A program made the position numbers and the translations under genes. 53,073 bases of DNA from Bacteroidales bacterium. Its GTDB lineage: Bacteria > Bacteroidota > Bacteroidia > Bacteroidales > Tenuifilaceae. The notes beneath the pieces are model-generated. The model searched no databases, was not told where the DNA came from, and worked only from the letters and a program-made list of their open reading frames with translations. Below are positions 16,107 through 25,535 of this stretch, one piece after another. Positions within the stretch are counted from its first letter, which is position 1. Each line of letters starts with the position of its first letter. The DNA lies in the NCBI GenBank assembly GCA_028708425.1, contig JAQVYY010000020.1:1-53073 (forward strand). Direction: 5' to 3'.

Positions 16107-19100
16107 ATGAAAAGACTATGTGTATTCCTTGCAACGGTTGTGTTTGTTGGAATTAATTTCCTACAGGCGCAGACTGTGCAAATTACCGGTACTGTTACAA
16201 GTGCCGAGGATGGGATGTCTGTTCCAGGGGCATCTGTATTAGTTAAGGGAACATCAATTGGTGTCGCTACCGATATTGATGGTAAGTATTCTATTAGTGT
16301 TCCTCAAACAGCCACTACTCTTGTGTTTAGTTTCATTGGTATGATTCCTCAAGAGGTGGAAATTGCTGGAAGAACTGTTATTGACGTAGTTCTACAGATG
16401 GATGCAACAGAACTTGAGGAAGTTATTGTTGTTGCCTATGGAACAACAACTAGAAGTTCTTTTACAGGTTCTGCAGGTACTGTTAAAGCAGAAGAGTTGC
16501 AGAAGAGACAAGTTTCGAACATTTCCAATGCTTTATCAGGACAAGTAGCTGGTGTTCAAACTACTAGTAGTAGTGGTCAGCCAGGTACTTCGGCTACAGT
16601 AAGGATTAGGGGTTTTGGTTCAATGAACGCAAGTAACACTCCACTTTATGTAGTTGATGGTGTGCCTTATGATGGCAACATCTCGTCAATCAACCCTCAG
16701 GACATTGAAACAATGACCGTGTTGAAAGACGCTGCCGCAAATGCTTTGTATGGTGCACGGGGTGCAAACGGTGTTATATTGATAACAACCAAAAGGGCAA
16801 AAGGTAAAGAGGCGGTCGTTACTTTCGATTCAAAATGGGGTAATAACGCGAGGGCTGTCCCAAATTACAATGTAATGACCGATCCTGCCATGTACTATGA
16901 GTATTTTTATCAAGGCTTGTACAATTCTCAGGCTTATAATGGTAAACCAGCTTCCGAAGCCTATGCGTATGCAGATGACCAACTACTGGACCTGTTAGGT
17001 TATCAAGTTTATACTATCCCTGACGGAGAAAGATTCATTGGTACCAATTTTAAACTTAACCCCAATGCGACGCTAGGTTATTCAGATGGTGATTATTACT
17101 ATACTCCAGACGATTGGTTTAAAGAGATTTTTGATGCCCAAAACCTACGTCAGGAATATAACGTATCGGTATCTGGAACTTCTGATCGTTTCAACTATTA
17201 CTTCTCAGCTGGCTTCCTTGATGATAGTGGAATTGTTTCAGGATCAGGTTTTAGCCGTTATACGGGTCGTTCAAACATTGATTATCAAGCCAAGGATTGG
17301 TTGAGAGTTGGTGCTAACATTGGTTACTCTAACTACAATATCCAATCGCCCACTGCTCAGGAAGATTGGGGATCTTCAGGAAACCTTTTCTACGTTACAA
17401 ATCATATTTCACCAATTTATCCAATCTATGTTCGAAACCCTGACGGTTCGATAAAGATTGATAATATGGGGCTTACAGTATATGACTTTGGAACTACAGC
17501 CTCAACCAATAACAAGCGTGGTTTTATGGCTCTGGCTAACCCAGCTATTACGCTTAAGCTTAATAAGTATAATTCTTTGCATGACGAGCTTAACAGCAAG
17601 TGGTACGCGATTATTACGCCTGTTGAGGGATTAACCCTTACTGCTAACATAGGCGCAAATGCTTTTAATAGAAGACAAAATAACCTATCAAATCCCTTCT
17701 ATGGTTCTGCTGCAACATCTCAAGGGTATGCCTATGTAGCGCACTATCGTCAGTTCTCAGTTAGCCAGCAGTACTTTGCTAACTATAATAAAACATTCGG
17801 CGATGTTCATAATATTGATATATTTGCAGGCTACGAGGGGTACGAAAGAAAAATGCAATCCCTTTCCGGATCTAATTACATGCTGTATAACCCTTGGGTA
17901 GGTGAACTTAATAATGCATTTAGATTGCCTTCGAATCCACCATCATCATATACCCATAGATATGCAGTAGAGGGATTCTTATCTCGTTTGCAGTATGATT
18001 ACGATGATAAGTATTTCTTCGGCGCATCATACAGAAGAGACGCATCTTCACGTTTTCACCCAGATAACCGTTGGGGTAACTTTGGAAGTTTAAGCCTTGC
18101 CTGGTTAATGAATAAGGAGGACTTTATGAGCGGTATCGACTGGATTGATATGCTAAAAGTTAAGGCCAGTGTTGGTTCAGTAGGTAACGATAATCTCGGA
18201 ACAAGCTCGTATTATTACTATGCATATCTAGATCAATTTGCAGTAGAAAATAGTGATGGTGAATTTGCTGTTTCGTTTGCTTATAAGGGTAACCCTGATA
18301 TAACATGGGAGACAAGTATCTCAATGAATACTGGTATTGATTTTTCACTTTTCAATAGCAGGTTGAATGGTACAGTTGAATATTTTTACAGAAGTACAGC
18401 CGATCAGCTTTATCACCTACCGGTACCAAACGTACTAGGTTACAGTAGTATGCCAGTGAACGTGGGTGATGTAATGAACAGTGGTGTAGAGGTGGATTTT
18501 AATGGAATAATTTTCCAGAATGATAAAATTACCTGGCAGGCAAATATTAATGCAACTACCATTAAGAATGAGATTACTTCGCTTCATGAGAGTATCGCCG
18601 AGGATGGTGTAAAATACAGCAATAGTATACTTGAAATCGGAGGTTCACTAAGTGAAATTTACATGCGCGAATATGCAGGGGTAGATCCACAAACAGGTAA
18701 GGCTCTATACTATGTTGATCCAGATGAGGGTGACTACACCACAACAGATGTTTGGGCCGATGCCAACCAAGCTCACTTAGGTAGTGGTTTAGCCAAGGTT
18801 TATGGTGGTTTCGGAACCTCACTTTCTGCCTATGGATTTGATCTTTCCGTACAGCTAGCATACCAATTAGGAGGCCAAGTTTACGATGGTTCCTACGAAG
18901 CGTTAATGCATAGTGGGGATAACATTGGTCACAACTGGCATATGGATATAGTAAACCATTGGACTCCAGAAAACACCAATACCGATGTACCTCGTCTAAA
19001 TTATTTTGACGACACCTACCAGAAAACATCATCACGCTTTGTTGTTAGCTCCGATTACCTCTCTCTAAATAGTGTAGTTATTGGCTATACTTTACCATCT

Positions 19101-19289
19101 AAACTATTGAAGAGTGTAGGAATTGCTTCACTAAGAGTATATGCTGCTGGTGATAATCTGGCTCTTCTTTCTGTACGTAAAGGGTTTGACCCTCGCCAAT
19201 ACTTTGGTGGTGGTGGTTCTACCACTTCAGGAAGTTTTGCATACTCAGCTTTGAAAACTTTCTCTGGCGGTGTAACTTTAACTTTCTAA
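16107..19289 (+). CDS. SusC/RagA-family TonB-linked outer-membrane transporter
   Basis: A 1060-residue outer-membrane receptor. It has a signal peptide (1-21, ending LQAQ), a CarboxypepD_reg-like domain (about 23-110, GTSIGVATDIDGKYSISVP), a TonB-box-like EVIVVAYGT near 110, and a SusC plug signature (about 120-230, with LSGQVAGVQ, IRGFGS, PLYVVDGVP and ALYGARGANGVILITTK). A 22-strand barrel ends in TFSGGVTLTF. It imports oligomeric substrate bound under its SusD lid. It is followed after 19 bp by susD, a lipoprotein gene and then a terminator. With no glycoside hydrolase nearby but an M16 protease downstream, a RagAB-like peptide role is plausible. Confidence 0.95.
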   Translation: MKRLCVFLATVVFVGINFLQAQTVQITGTVTSAEDGMSVPGASVLVKGTSIGVATDIDGKYSISVPQTATTLVFSFIGMIPQEVEIAGRTVIDVVLQMDATELEEVIVVAYGTTTRSSFTGSAGTVKAEELQKRQVSNISNALSGQVAGVQTTSSSGQPGTSATVRIRGFGSMNASNTPLYVVDGVPYDGNISSINPQDIETMTVLKDAAANALYGARGANGVILITTKRAKGKEAVVTFDSKWGNNARAVPNYNVMTDPAMYYEYFYQGLYNSQAYNGKPASEAYAYADDQLLDLLGYQVYTIPDGERFIGTNFKLNPNATLGYSDGDYYYTPDDWFKEIFDAQNLRQEYNVSVSGTSDRFNYYFSAGFLDDSGIVSGSGFSRYTGRSNIDYQAKDWLRVGANIGYSNYNIQSPTAQEDWGSSGNLFYVTNHISPIYPIYVRNPDGSIKIDNMGLTVYDFGTTASTNNKRGFMALANPAITLKLNKYNSLHDELNSKWYAIITPVEGLTLTANIGANAFNRRQNNLSNPFYGSAATSQGYAYVAHYRQFSVSQQYFANYNKTFGDVHNIDIFAGYEGYERKMQSLSGSNYMLYNPWVGELNNAFRLPSNPPSSYTHRYAVEGFLSRLQYDYDDKYFFGASYRRDASSRFHPDNRWGNFGSLSLAWLMNKEDFMSGIDWIDMLKVKASVGSVGNDNLGTSSYYYYAYLDQFAVENSDGEFAVSFAYKGNPDITWETSISMNTGIDFSLFNSRLNGTVEYFYRSTADQLYHLPVPNVLGYSSMPVNVGDVMNSGVEVDFNGIIFQNDKITWQANINATTIKNEITSLHESIAEDGVKYSNSILEIGGSLSEIYMREYAGVDPQTGKALYYVDPDEGDYTTTDVWADANQAHLGSGLAKVYGGFGTSLSAYGFDLSVQLAYQLGGQVYDGSYEALMHSGDNIGHNWHMDIVNHWTPENTNTDVPRLNYFDDTYQKTSSRFVVSSDYLSLNSVVIGYTLPSKLLKSVGIASLRVYAAGDNLALLSVRKGFDPRQYFGGGGSTTSGSFAYSALKTFSGGVTLTF

Positions 19290-19308
19290 TTATAAAAACT
19301 TGAAAATT

Positions 19309-20943
19309 ATGAAGACAAATAAATTTCTGCTACTCATATTGATGAGTGCATTAGCAATAAACTTCTACTCTTGTACTGATTTGGACACTTTCCCTGAGAG
19401 TGGAACAATCACATCAGACCAGAAGAAGGACATTGCAGAGGCAATGCCAGAGCGTTTAGCCGCTGATATTTCAGGGATGTATTCGATTTTAGGTGCCCAA
19501 TACGCTGTTTTTGGAAGTGAGAGTGCTCGGCATGATGATTTTGGGTACCCCGCGGTATGCATGTCCTGGGATGCCAATGGCCCCGACTTTGTAACAGATG
19601 AAAGTAACTACAACTGGTTCTCAACTTGTAGTGCATACGAGGATAGAACGTACAACTATGCAAACCCACTTATGCGTTGGAGGTTGTTCTACATGCAAAT
19701 GAAGCTGGCAAATGATGTGCTAGCCTCAATACCAGTTGATACAGATTTGGAAGTTCTTAAACATTACATGGGACAAGCTTATGCTATTAGGGCTTTCGAC
19801 TACCTAAATTTAGCTCCTTACTTTCAGTTTAAGTACAAAGGAAATGAGCAAGAACCATCAATTCCAATAGTTACATGGGATATGACAGGCGACCTTTCTT
19901 CAATTCCTAGAGCAACACAAAAAGAGGTTTACGAACTAATTATGGATGACCTTGACAACGCAATTGAATTGCTTGATGGATTTACAAGAACATCTAAAGG
20001 TCAAATCGATCAGCAAATTGCTTACGGACTACGTGCACGCGCAAATCTTTATATGGAGAATTGGGCGGCAGCAGCTGCCGATGCCGAAATGGCGCTAACT
20101 GGGTATCAGCCCTATTCTCGCGACGATGTATCAGAACCAACTTTCGTTTATTCAGACGATCCAAACTGGATGTGGGCGCTAGTTATTGACCCCGCAAATG
20201 TTCCTGGTGCCTTGGCTACCTGGCCATCAAAAATGGGCTCCTTTACCGGTAATGGATATTCTACTGGTGCTGCATGCTTTAAGATGGTTAATAAATTATT
20301 ATGGAATATGATTCCTGCAACGGATGTTAGAAAAGGATGGTGGGTTGATGAAAATCTTGAATCTCCAAATCTAGCCAATGTAACCTGGGGTGCATATACA
20401 GGTAATGATATCCCTACTTCAGGGGTTGATGGAACTGCTAAGTGGCTGCCTTATACCAATCTTAAGTTTGGTCAGTATGGCGGACCCGGTAGTACAACCA
20501 ATGCCAATGATTGGCCAATGATGCGAGCCGAGGAAATGTATCTTATCCTTGCCGAAGCAAAAGGCATGATTAACGAGGCTGATGGTAAGACTATTCTTCA
20601 AGATTTCGTTTCTACTTATAGGGATCCTGATTATGACGTTAATGCGAACGGACTTACTTTTAGAAACGAGGTATGGTTTCAGCGTAGGGTTGAACTTTGG
20701 GGAGAAGGCTTTGCAATGGCTGATATAATGCGTTTAGGAAAACCTGTGGTACGTTTTAGCTCTACTAAGCCATCAAATTTCCCTGGAATTTTCGAATTTA
20801 ATCTACTAGCAAGTGATCCATGGTTGCTAAATCGTATTCCTCAGGCAGAAATGAATTCCAATGCAGGTATTGTACAAAATGAAGGTGGAACTTTACCTGT
20901 AAGTGGTCAGAATCCAACTATTACCGATGGTGTAACCGATTAA
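19309..20943 (+). CDS. SusD/RagB-family nutrient-binding outer-membrane lipoprotein
   Basis: A 544-residue lipoprotein (NFYSC, Cys22) of the SusD/RagB family. It has an N-terminal SusD-like domain with TPR helices (GQAYAIRAFDYLNLAPYF near 160-180, AYGLRARANLYMENWAAA near 240-260) and a C-terminal RagB/SusD domain (RAEEMYLILAEAK near 410, then QRRVELWGEGFAMADIMRLG). It caps its partner SusC and captures substrate at the cell surface. The ATG at 19309 is preferred over an in-frame TTG nine bases upstream, because it gives the standard short charged start before the lipobox. Middle-operon position. Confidence 0.95.
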   Translation: MKTNKFLLLILMSALAINFYSCTDLDTFPESGTITSDQKKDIAEAMPERLAADISGMYSILGAQYAVFGSESARHDDFGYPAVCMSWDANGPDFVTDESNYNWFSTCSAYEDRTYNYANPLMRWRLFYMQMKLANDVLASIPVDTDLEVLKHYMGQAYAIRAFDYLNLAPYFQFKYKGNEQEPSIPIVTWDMTGDLSSIPRATQKEVYELIMDDLDNAIELLDGFTRTSKGQIDQQIAYGLRARANLYMENWAAAAADAEMALTGYQPYSRDDVSEPTFVYSDDPNWMWALVIDPANVPGALATWPSKMGSFTGNGYSTGAACFKMVNKLLWNMIPATDVRKGWWVDENLESPNLANVTWGAYTGNDIPTSGVDGTAKWLPYTNLKFGQYGGPGSTTNANDWPMMRAEEMYLILAEAKGMINEADGKTILQDFVSTYRDPDYDVNANGLTFRNEVWFQRRVELWGEGFAMADIMRLGKPVVRFSSTKPSNFPGIFEFNLLASDPWLLNRIPQAEMNSNAGIVQNEGGTLPVSGQNPTITDGVTD

Positions 20944-20953
20944 ATTATTGAAT

Positions 20954-21766
20954 ATGAAAAAAATTGTTTATTTTGCAACAATAGCCCTAGTCATTTTCGG
21001 ATTAGCGGCTTGTGAAGAGGAGGAAATTCTCAGAGAAGAGTCTCCTGCTGCAAACCCCAATAGTACGAATGTTTATTTCGACAGTCTTAATCCTACAAAC
21101 ATAGTACTTCCACTTGATATCAGTACGATAAAGATATTAGTAGGTAGGAAGATTACGGATGCAAGTCAAACTGTAGCTATAGAGTATGACCATGCATACG
21201 ATGAGAGTCTATTTGATATCCCCACTTCAGTTACTTTTGATGCTGGAGCAAATACTGCCGAGCTAGATATTACACTTGGCGAAATTGAGCTAATGAAAAA
21301 GTATCATATAGCCCTTGCAATTGAGTATGATCAAACTAATCCATATGCAGATACGGCATTAAAAGTTTTTCCTCGTATCGAATTAAATATTACACAAGAG
21401 GATTTTGCTCCTTATGCAGATGGAACATATGAAACCACCTTTTTCGAAGCATCGTGGGATCAAATCCTAGAGTATTCCCCAATAGCAGAATTATATAGAT
21501 TTAATGATCTGTGGGGGTTTGGCGAAAACGTACTGTTTGAATGGGATGGGGCCGATGAAATTCGTATGATTGGTGAAGAAGAAGGTGATGAGGTAGGAAT
21601 TATAACAGGGTACGAGCACCCTGACTACGGCATGGTTACCGCTTGGTATTCAAACGTAACTTACGATGCAAATACCAAAACCTTCACTTTCCCAATAGAG
21701 TGGACAGTTTCAGCAGGTACATTCGGCGATTATCCTGCTACATATACAATTACAAGTCTCTATTAG
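20954..21766 (+). CDS. SusCD-associated surface lipoprotein
   Basis: A 270-residue lipoprotein (GLAAC, Cys20) followed by an acidic CEEEEI linker, typical of a lipoprotein export signal for the cell surface in Bacteroidota. Residues about 40-150 look like an all-beta Calx-beta/Ig-like module (VTFDAGANTAELDITLG). The remainder is a second beta-rich domain ending EWTVSAGTFGDYPATYTI. I do not recognise a named family. It is the third gene of the SusC-SusD operon, occupying the SusE/SusF place, so a role in substrate binding is inferred. The ATG at 20954 is used instead of a TTG at 20948. Confidence 0.8.
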   Translation: MKKIVYFATIALVIFGLAACEEEEILREESPAANPNSTNVYFDSLNPTNIVLPLDISTIKILVGRKITDASQTVAIEYDHAYDESLFDIPTSVTFDAGANTAELDITLGEIELMKKYHIALAIEYDQTNPYADTALKVFPRIELNITQEDFAPYADGTYETTFFEASWDQILEYSPIAELYRFNDLWGFGENVLFEWDGADEIRMIGEEEGDEVGIITGYEHPDYGMVTAWYSNVTYDANTKTFTFPIEWTVSAGTFGDYPATYTITSLY

Positions 21767-21800
21767 TATATTGCATGTAGCTTTTAAATAGCATTTAATT

Positions 21801-21829
21801 AGGAGGTTGCTTTAGCAACCTCCTTTTTG
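21801..21829 (+). terminator. intrinsic terminator of the susCD operon
   Basis: A perfect 10-bp stem AGGAGGTTGC/GCAACCTCCT with loop TTTA, then TTTTG. It lies 34 bp after the lipoprotein stop and directly before the group II intron. Confidence 0.9.
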
Positions 21830-21832
21830 TTG

Positions 21833-22425
21833 TTTGCTATGCATGTTCATTATCTCTAGGGTTAAAGTCCCGAGCGGGCTTATTTTGACGAGAACCGTTA
21901 GTTGATGACAAGGGTGTTTACCGCGAGGTAAAATTTGAAAGAAGCCTAAAACAAAAGTTGTCCGTAGCTCGAGGTGGTAAATGCAGTGGAATTGATGCGA
22001 AGATAATTAACTTAACGTAGCAGGTCTCTGATCCGAGAGGGCTGGAGAAGTCAGCACAAGCCATAGTACCGCAATAAATATTGGGTAACGCCAATTACAG
22101 GAAAGGGCTGAGTTTTCAGCTAACGAGCAGTGGTTCTGTAAATTGTAGCAGCTATGATGAAACCAAAAAAAAAGAAATCTTTACGATGGGTCTTTTTGAT
22201 GAATGGGAGCGTTGCCAAATGGCGAAGGGTGCTGACGTATTCAGTACCCGAAGCGGTTTGGTACGGCATGAGCGGTTGTCGAGGTGCAGAAAAGAACGAG
22301 CCTTAACCCAAGATTTGGTAACAGCGAATTACGCTTAACCATTGAGAAAACCGCCTAATACGAGAGACGTACGTTGGGTGGTGTGAGAGGACAGCAAAGA
22401 GTGGAGTAACTACCTACTTACCTTT
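21833..22425 (+). mobile_element. ORF-less group II intron
   Basis: A structured, non-coding segment with group II intron hallmarks. Domain I-like blocks are GGTGTTTACCGCGAGGTAAA and AAGAAGCCTAAAACAAAAG (21913-21957). A domain V hairpin lies at 22350-22382: ACCGCCTAA pairs with TTGGGTGGT, a 2-nt CG bulge follows on the 3' strand, then TACG/CGTA closes a purine loop AGAGA. The triad position reads CGC with the usual central G-U wobble. Downstream is the conserved GTGTGAGAGGAC junction and a domain VI-like CTACCTACTTAC. No maturase/reverse transcriptase gene is present, so it is ORF-less or has lost its protein. Both end points are approximate. Confidence 0.78.
22350..22382 (+). ncRNA. group II intron domain V hairpin
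   Basis: A 33-nt hairpin with a 9-bp lower helix including wobble pairs (ACCGCCTAA with TTGGGTGGT), a 2-nt bulge, a 4-bp upper helix (TACG/CGTA) and loop AGAGA. The size and the bulge position fit catalytic domain V. It looks intact, which argues against advanced decay. Confidence 0.8.
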
Positions 22426-22533
22426 GTTTCTTTCTCAATTTGGTTTAAGTTATCATGTAATTTACAATATATTTCACTAACATTGTACTGCAATTCAATT
22501 ACTCTACTATTAACCTTTTATAAAGATTACGCT

Positions 22534-25404
22534 ATGAAAAGATTTTTTATTATTCTATTCCTTTTTTCCGCTTTTGCTCTGCAGGGTCAAATTAGTTCGT
22601 TTGAGCTAGAGAATGGGCTAACCGTAATTGTAAATGAGGATTCCACAACTCCATCAATTTTTGGATGTTTTGTAGTAAAGGCTGGTTCGGTTGATGAACC
22701 TGAGGATGCCACTGGGTTGGCTCATTATCTTGAACATATGCTATTTAAAGGCACTAAAAATGTAGGAACTACTGATTGGGAGAAAGAGAGCGTACACTAT
22801 AAAAAGATAATTGATCTTTATGATGAGCTTGCACTAGCTCCAGAGGAAGAGCAAGAAGCCATACAGCTTAAAATTAACGATGAGACGTTACTGGCCGGTG
22901 AGTATACTATAAACAACGAGTTTAGTAACCTAATACAAGCAATGGGTGGTACCTCGTTAAATGCGGCTACAGGTTACGATATGACGTACTACTTTAATGT
23001 GTTCCCATCGTTTATGCTTAGTAAATGGTTAGTATTACAAGCCGATAGATTTGAGAATCCAGTATTTAGAGGTTTTCAGGCCGAGCTGGAAACCGTTTAT
23101 GAGGAGAAGAATATGTATAGCGATAATGCTTTTGCTGTTCTAGGCGAGGAGTTTAACCGCCATTTATATGGTAAAGACAATCCCTATGGTCGTCCCATTA
23201 TCGGGCTAACCAAACATCTCAAAACCCCATCACTAAGCAAATTAATCGATTTTTATAATACTTTTTATGTTCCCTCGAATATGGCTCTTATCCTTTCGGG
23301 TGATATTACAGTTGATGTAGCCAGAGAACTTGTAGAAGAGAATCTTGGTAGATGGGAACCCAAGCCAAAAATCCAACGAGCAAACATTAATGAGCCTACC
23401 ATTGCTGAAAAGATTACCGTTAAAAAGAAATTAACTCCATTTCCTATGCTTTTGATGGGTTTTAAAGGGGTTAATTCAGCATCGGAAGACTCATATAAAC
23501 TTGAGGTTCTTAGTAGTGTCCTATCCAATAGGAATAACACCGGAATACTTGATAAATTTGTTCTGGATGGAGATTTACAGGGTGTTAACGTATCCGTATC
23601 AACTCAACGTCAGGTTGGGGGTATTACTATCCAAGGAGTTCCAGTTTATGATGGAGCTCAAAGGGTTTACGGATCTTTAAATACGGTTTCGAAAAATATA
23701 GAGAAGGGCCTTGAACAGGTTATGAACGGCCAGGTTGATGATTGGTTAGTAGAGTCGATTAAGGATGAGATGATAATGAATTTTGAATTATCGAAAGAAT
23801 CGAACCTTAGCTATGGAATGATGTTAGCTCAAGCCTACGCTAATGACGAGCCCCTCGAAGAGTTTGAAAACTATGTTGAGCTAATCAATCAAATTTCTAA
23901 GGAGGATGTTGTTGCGGTTGCCAAAAATTACTTGGATAAGCCTTATATTGCTATGCATATACAAACAGGAGAGCCTAAAAAAGATAAATTACCCAAACCC
24001 AACTATAAACCCATAGTTCCTGCTGTAGGTAAAACGTCGGTTTTTGCAAAGAAATTATTAGATGAAAAGGTAGAAATCCCTCCCTTTAAACCGATTGATT
24101 TTTCTAAAGACTTTTCGAAAGGAGAATTGGCTCAAGGTGTCACCCTTTATCATACCGATTATCCCGAGAGCAACATTTTTTCTATCACTATAAAATATGG
24201 CGTAGGGAGTGCTGAGATACCAGGGCTTGATTTTAGTGTTAGCCTTATGAATAGGGCTGGTATTATGGCGCTACATACCCCTTACGAATTAAAAAAGGAG
24301 TTTAGCAGGTTGGGGTGTACAGTAAACTTTTCGAATAGTAAAAGCTATACGTACGTTACGCTAAGAGGCAAAGAGGCTAGCTTGGCAAAGGCATGCCAAT
24401 TACTCTCGCAAACATACTTAATGCCCTCGTTAGATGAGAAACAAATTAACAGTTTGATAGGAAGTCAGCTGGGCTCTAGACGGATGGAGTCTAAAAATAA
24501 GGACCTTCAGTCTCACGCTTTGAACGAGTACCTGAGGTATGGTGAAAAATCAAGCTATTTAAATCGTCTTTCCAATACAGAGGTTCTTGAGTTGACCGTT
24601 TCAAATCTGGCAGCAAAATTTATTGAAGCAACTCACTATGAAACCTCTGTACATTATACAGGTAAATTACCTTACGATAAGGTAAAAGAGCTACTTATAG
24701 GCAATTTAGCGTTTCCCGCTAATTTAATACCCAGCAATTCGCCTGTATCAATCCCAATGGTTAAATACGATGAGAACACAGTATACTTATTTAATAATAA
24801 GAGTGTTCGCCAGGGAGATATATACCTGTTTATTCCAGGTGACGAGTATAAACTAGAGCAAACTCCTATTATTGACGGTTTTAATCAATATTTTGGAGGA
24901 GGGTTTAGCGGACTTGTTCTTCAAGAATTACGTGAGCTGCGCTCGTTTGCTTACACAGCATCTGGATATTATAGCACTCCTGCTGTACCCAATCAAAAAT
25001 CTATGTTTACAGGTTATATTGGTACTCAAGGCGATAAAACATTGGATGCTATAAATGAGTTCTTAAGGTTGATAAATGATATGCCTCAGCATCCCGAGAG
25101 GATGGATAATATCAAGGATTATCTATTCCAAGCTACTATTACGTCTTCCCCCTCAAAACGATACCTAACGCAAATTGTTGAGAGTTGGACAAAGGCTGGC
25201 TATACCGAAGATCCACGATTACAATGGGTTAATGAATATAATGCGCTTACATTTGATGATATTTTAAACTTCTATAATCAGAATTTAAAGGCTAAACCAA
25301 TTGCCATTGGGATTATTGCTAACAGGAAGCTAGTCGATAGTAAGCAATTAAAATCATTAGGGAAAGTTGTGAATTTAAGTAGCAGTAAAATTTTTAAATA
25401 TTAA
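22534..25404 (+). CDS. secreted M16-family zinc metalloprotease, two-domain
   Basis: A 956-residue exported protease with a signal peptide (about 1-19, ending ALQGQ). The N-terminal M16 half carries the inverted zinc motif His64-Tyr-Leu-Glu67-His68 and the downstream Glu at about 186-191 (LETVYEEKN). The C-terminal half repeats the fold (about 510-950) but lacks HxxEH, so it serves as the inactive clamshell half. Such enzymes degrade peptides in the periplasm or at the surface. The first in-frame start (TTG at 22483) would precede the signal peptide by 17 unlikely residues, so the ATG at 22534 is used. It lies downstream of susCD, separated by the terminator and the intron. Confidence 0.93.
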   Translation: MKRFFIILFLFSAFALQGQISSFELENGLTVIVNEDSTTPSIFGCFVVKAGSVDEPEDATGLAHYLEHMLFKGTKNVGTTDWEKESVHYKKIIDLYDELALAPEEEQEAIQLKINDETLLAGEYTINNEFSNLIQAMGGTSLNAATGYDMTYYFNVFPSFMLSKWLVLQADRFENPVFRGFQAELETVYEEKNMYSDNAFAVLGEEFNRHLYGKDNPYGRPIIGLTKHLKTPSLSKLIDFYNTFYVPSNMALILSGDITVDVARELVEENLGRWEPKPKIQRANINEPTIAEKITVKKKLTPFPMLLMGFKGVNSASEDSYKLEVLSSVLSNRNNTGILDKFVLDGDLQGVNVSVSTQRQVGGITIQGVPVYDGAQRVYGSLNTVSKNIEKGLEQVMNGQVDDWLVESIKDEMIMNFELSKESNLSYGMMLAQAYANDEPLEEFENYVELINQISKEDVVAVAKNYLDKPYIAMHIQTGEPKKDKLPKPNYKPIVPAVGKTSVFAKKLLDEKVEIPPFKPIDFSKDFSKGELAQGVTLYHTDYPESNIFSITIKYGVGSAEIPGLDFSVSLMNRAGIMALHTPYELKKEFSRLGCTVNFSNSKSYTYVTLRGKEASLAKACQLLSQTYLMPSLDEKQINSLIGSQLGSRRMESKNKDLQSHALNEYLRYGEKSSYLNRLSNTEVLELTVSNLAAKFIEATHYETSVHYTGKLPYDKVKELLIGNLAFPANLIPSNSPVSIPMVKYDENTVYLFNNKSVRQGDIYLFIPGDEYKLEQTPIIDGFNQYFGGGFSGLVLQELRELRSFAYTASGYYSTPAVPNQKSMFTGYIGTQGDKTLDAINEFLRLINDMPQHPERMDNIKDYLFQATITSSPSKRYLTQIVESWTKAGYTEDPRLQWVNEYNALTFDDILNFYNQNLKAKPIAIGIIANRKLVDSKQLKSLGKVVNLSSSKIFKY

Positions 25405-25450
25405 CCCGCATTAGTCATCAAATTTGTGAAAGACGAATGTAATGGGGTTA
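25403..25450 (+). repeat. dispersed repeat, short copy 4
   Basis: AACCCGCATTAGTCATCAAA followed by TTTGTGAAAGACGAATG and a degenerate closing arm (AATGGGGTTA). It begins inside the stop codon of the M16 protease gene. Confidence 0.7.
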
Positions 25451-25481
25451 AGCCTCAGTAGCTACAAAAAAATATAGCCAC

Positions 25482-25518
25482 ACAAAATAGGCTGCCTAAA
25501 AAAGGCAGCCTATTTTGT
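25482..25518. terminator. bidirectional terminator between the M16 gene and siaC
   Basis: A perfect 16-bp stem (ACAAAATAGGCTGCCT / AGGCAGCCTATTTTGT) with an AAAAA loop. T- and A-rich edges allow it to act for both convergent transcripts. Confidence 0.85.
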
Positions 25519-25535
25519 ATTTACCTTACGTTGGT

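Noticed and set aside
18574-19035. 153-codon open frame antisense to susC
   Set aside because: Cys/His-rich nonsense composition; the sense strand is clearly SusC.
22081-22338. 85-codon open frame inside the intron
   Set aside because: It lies wholly in structured group II intron RNA, has no resemblance to a maturase and no coding-like composition.
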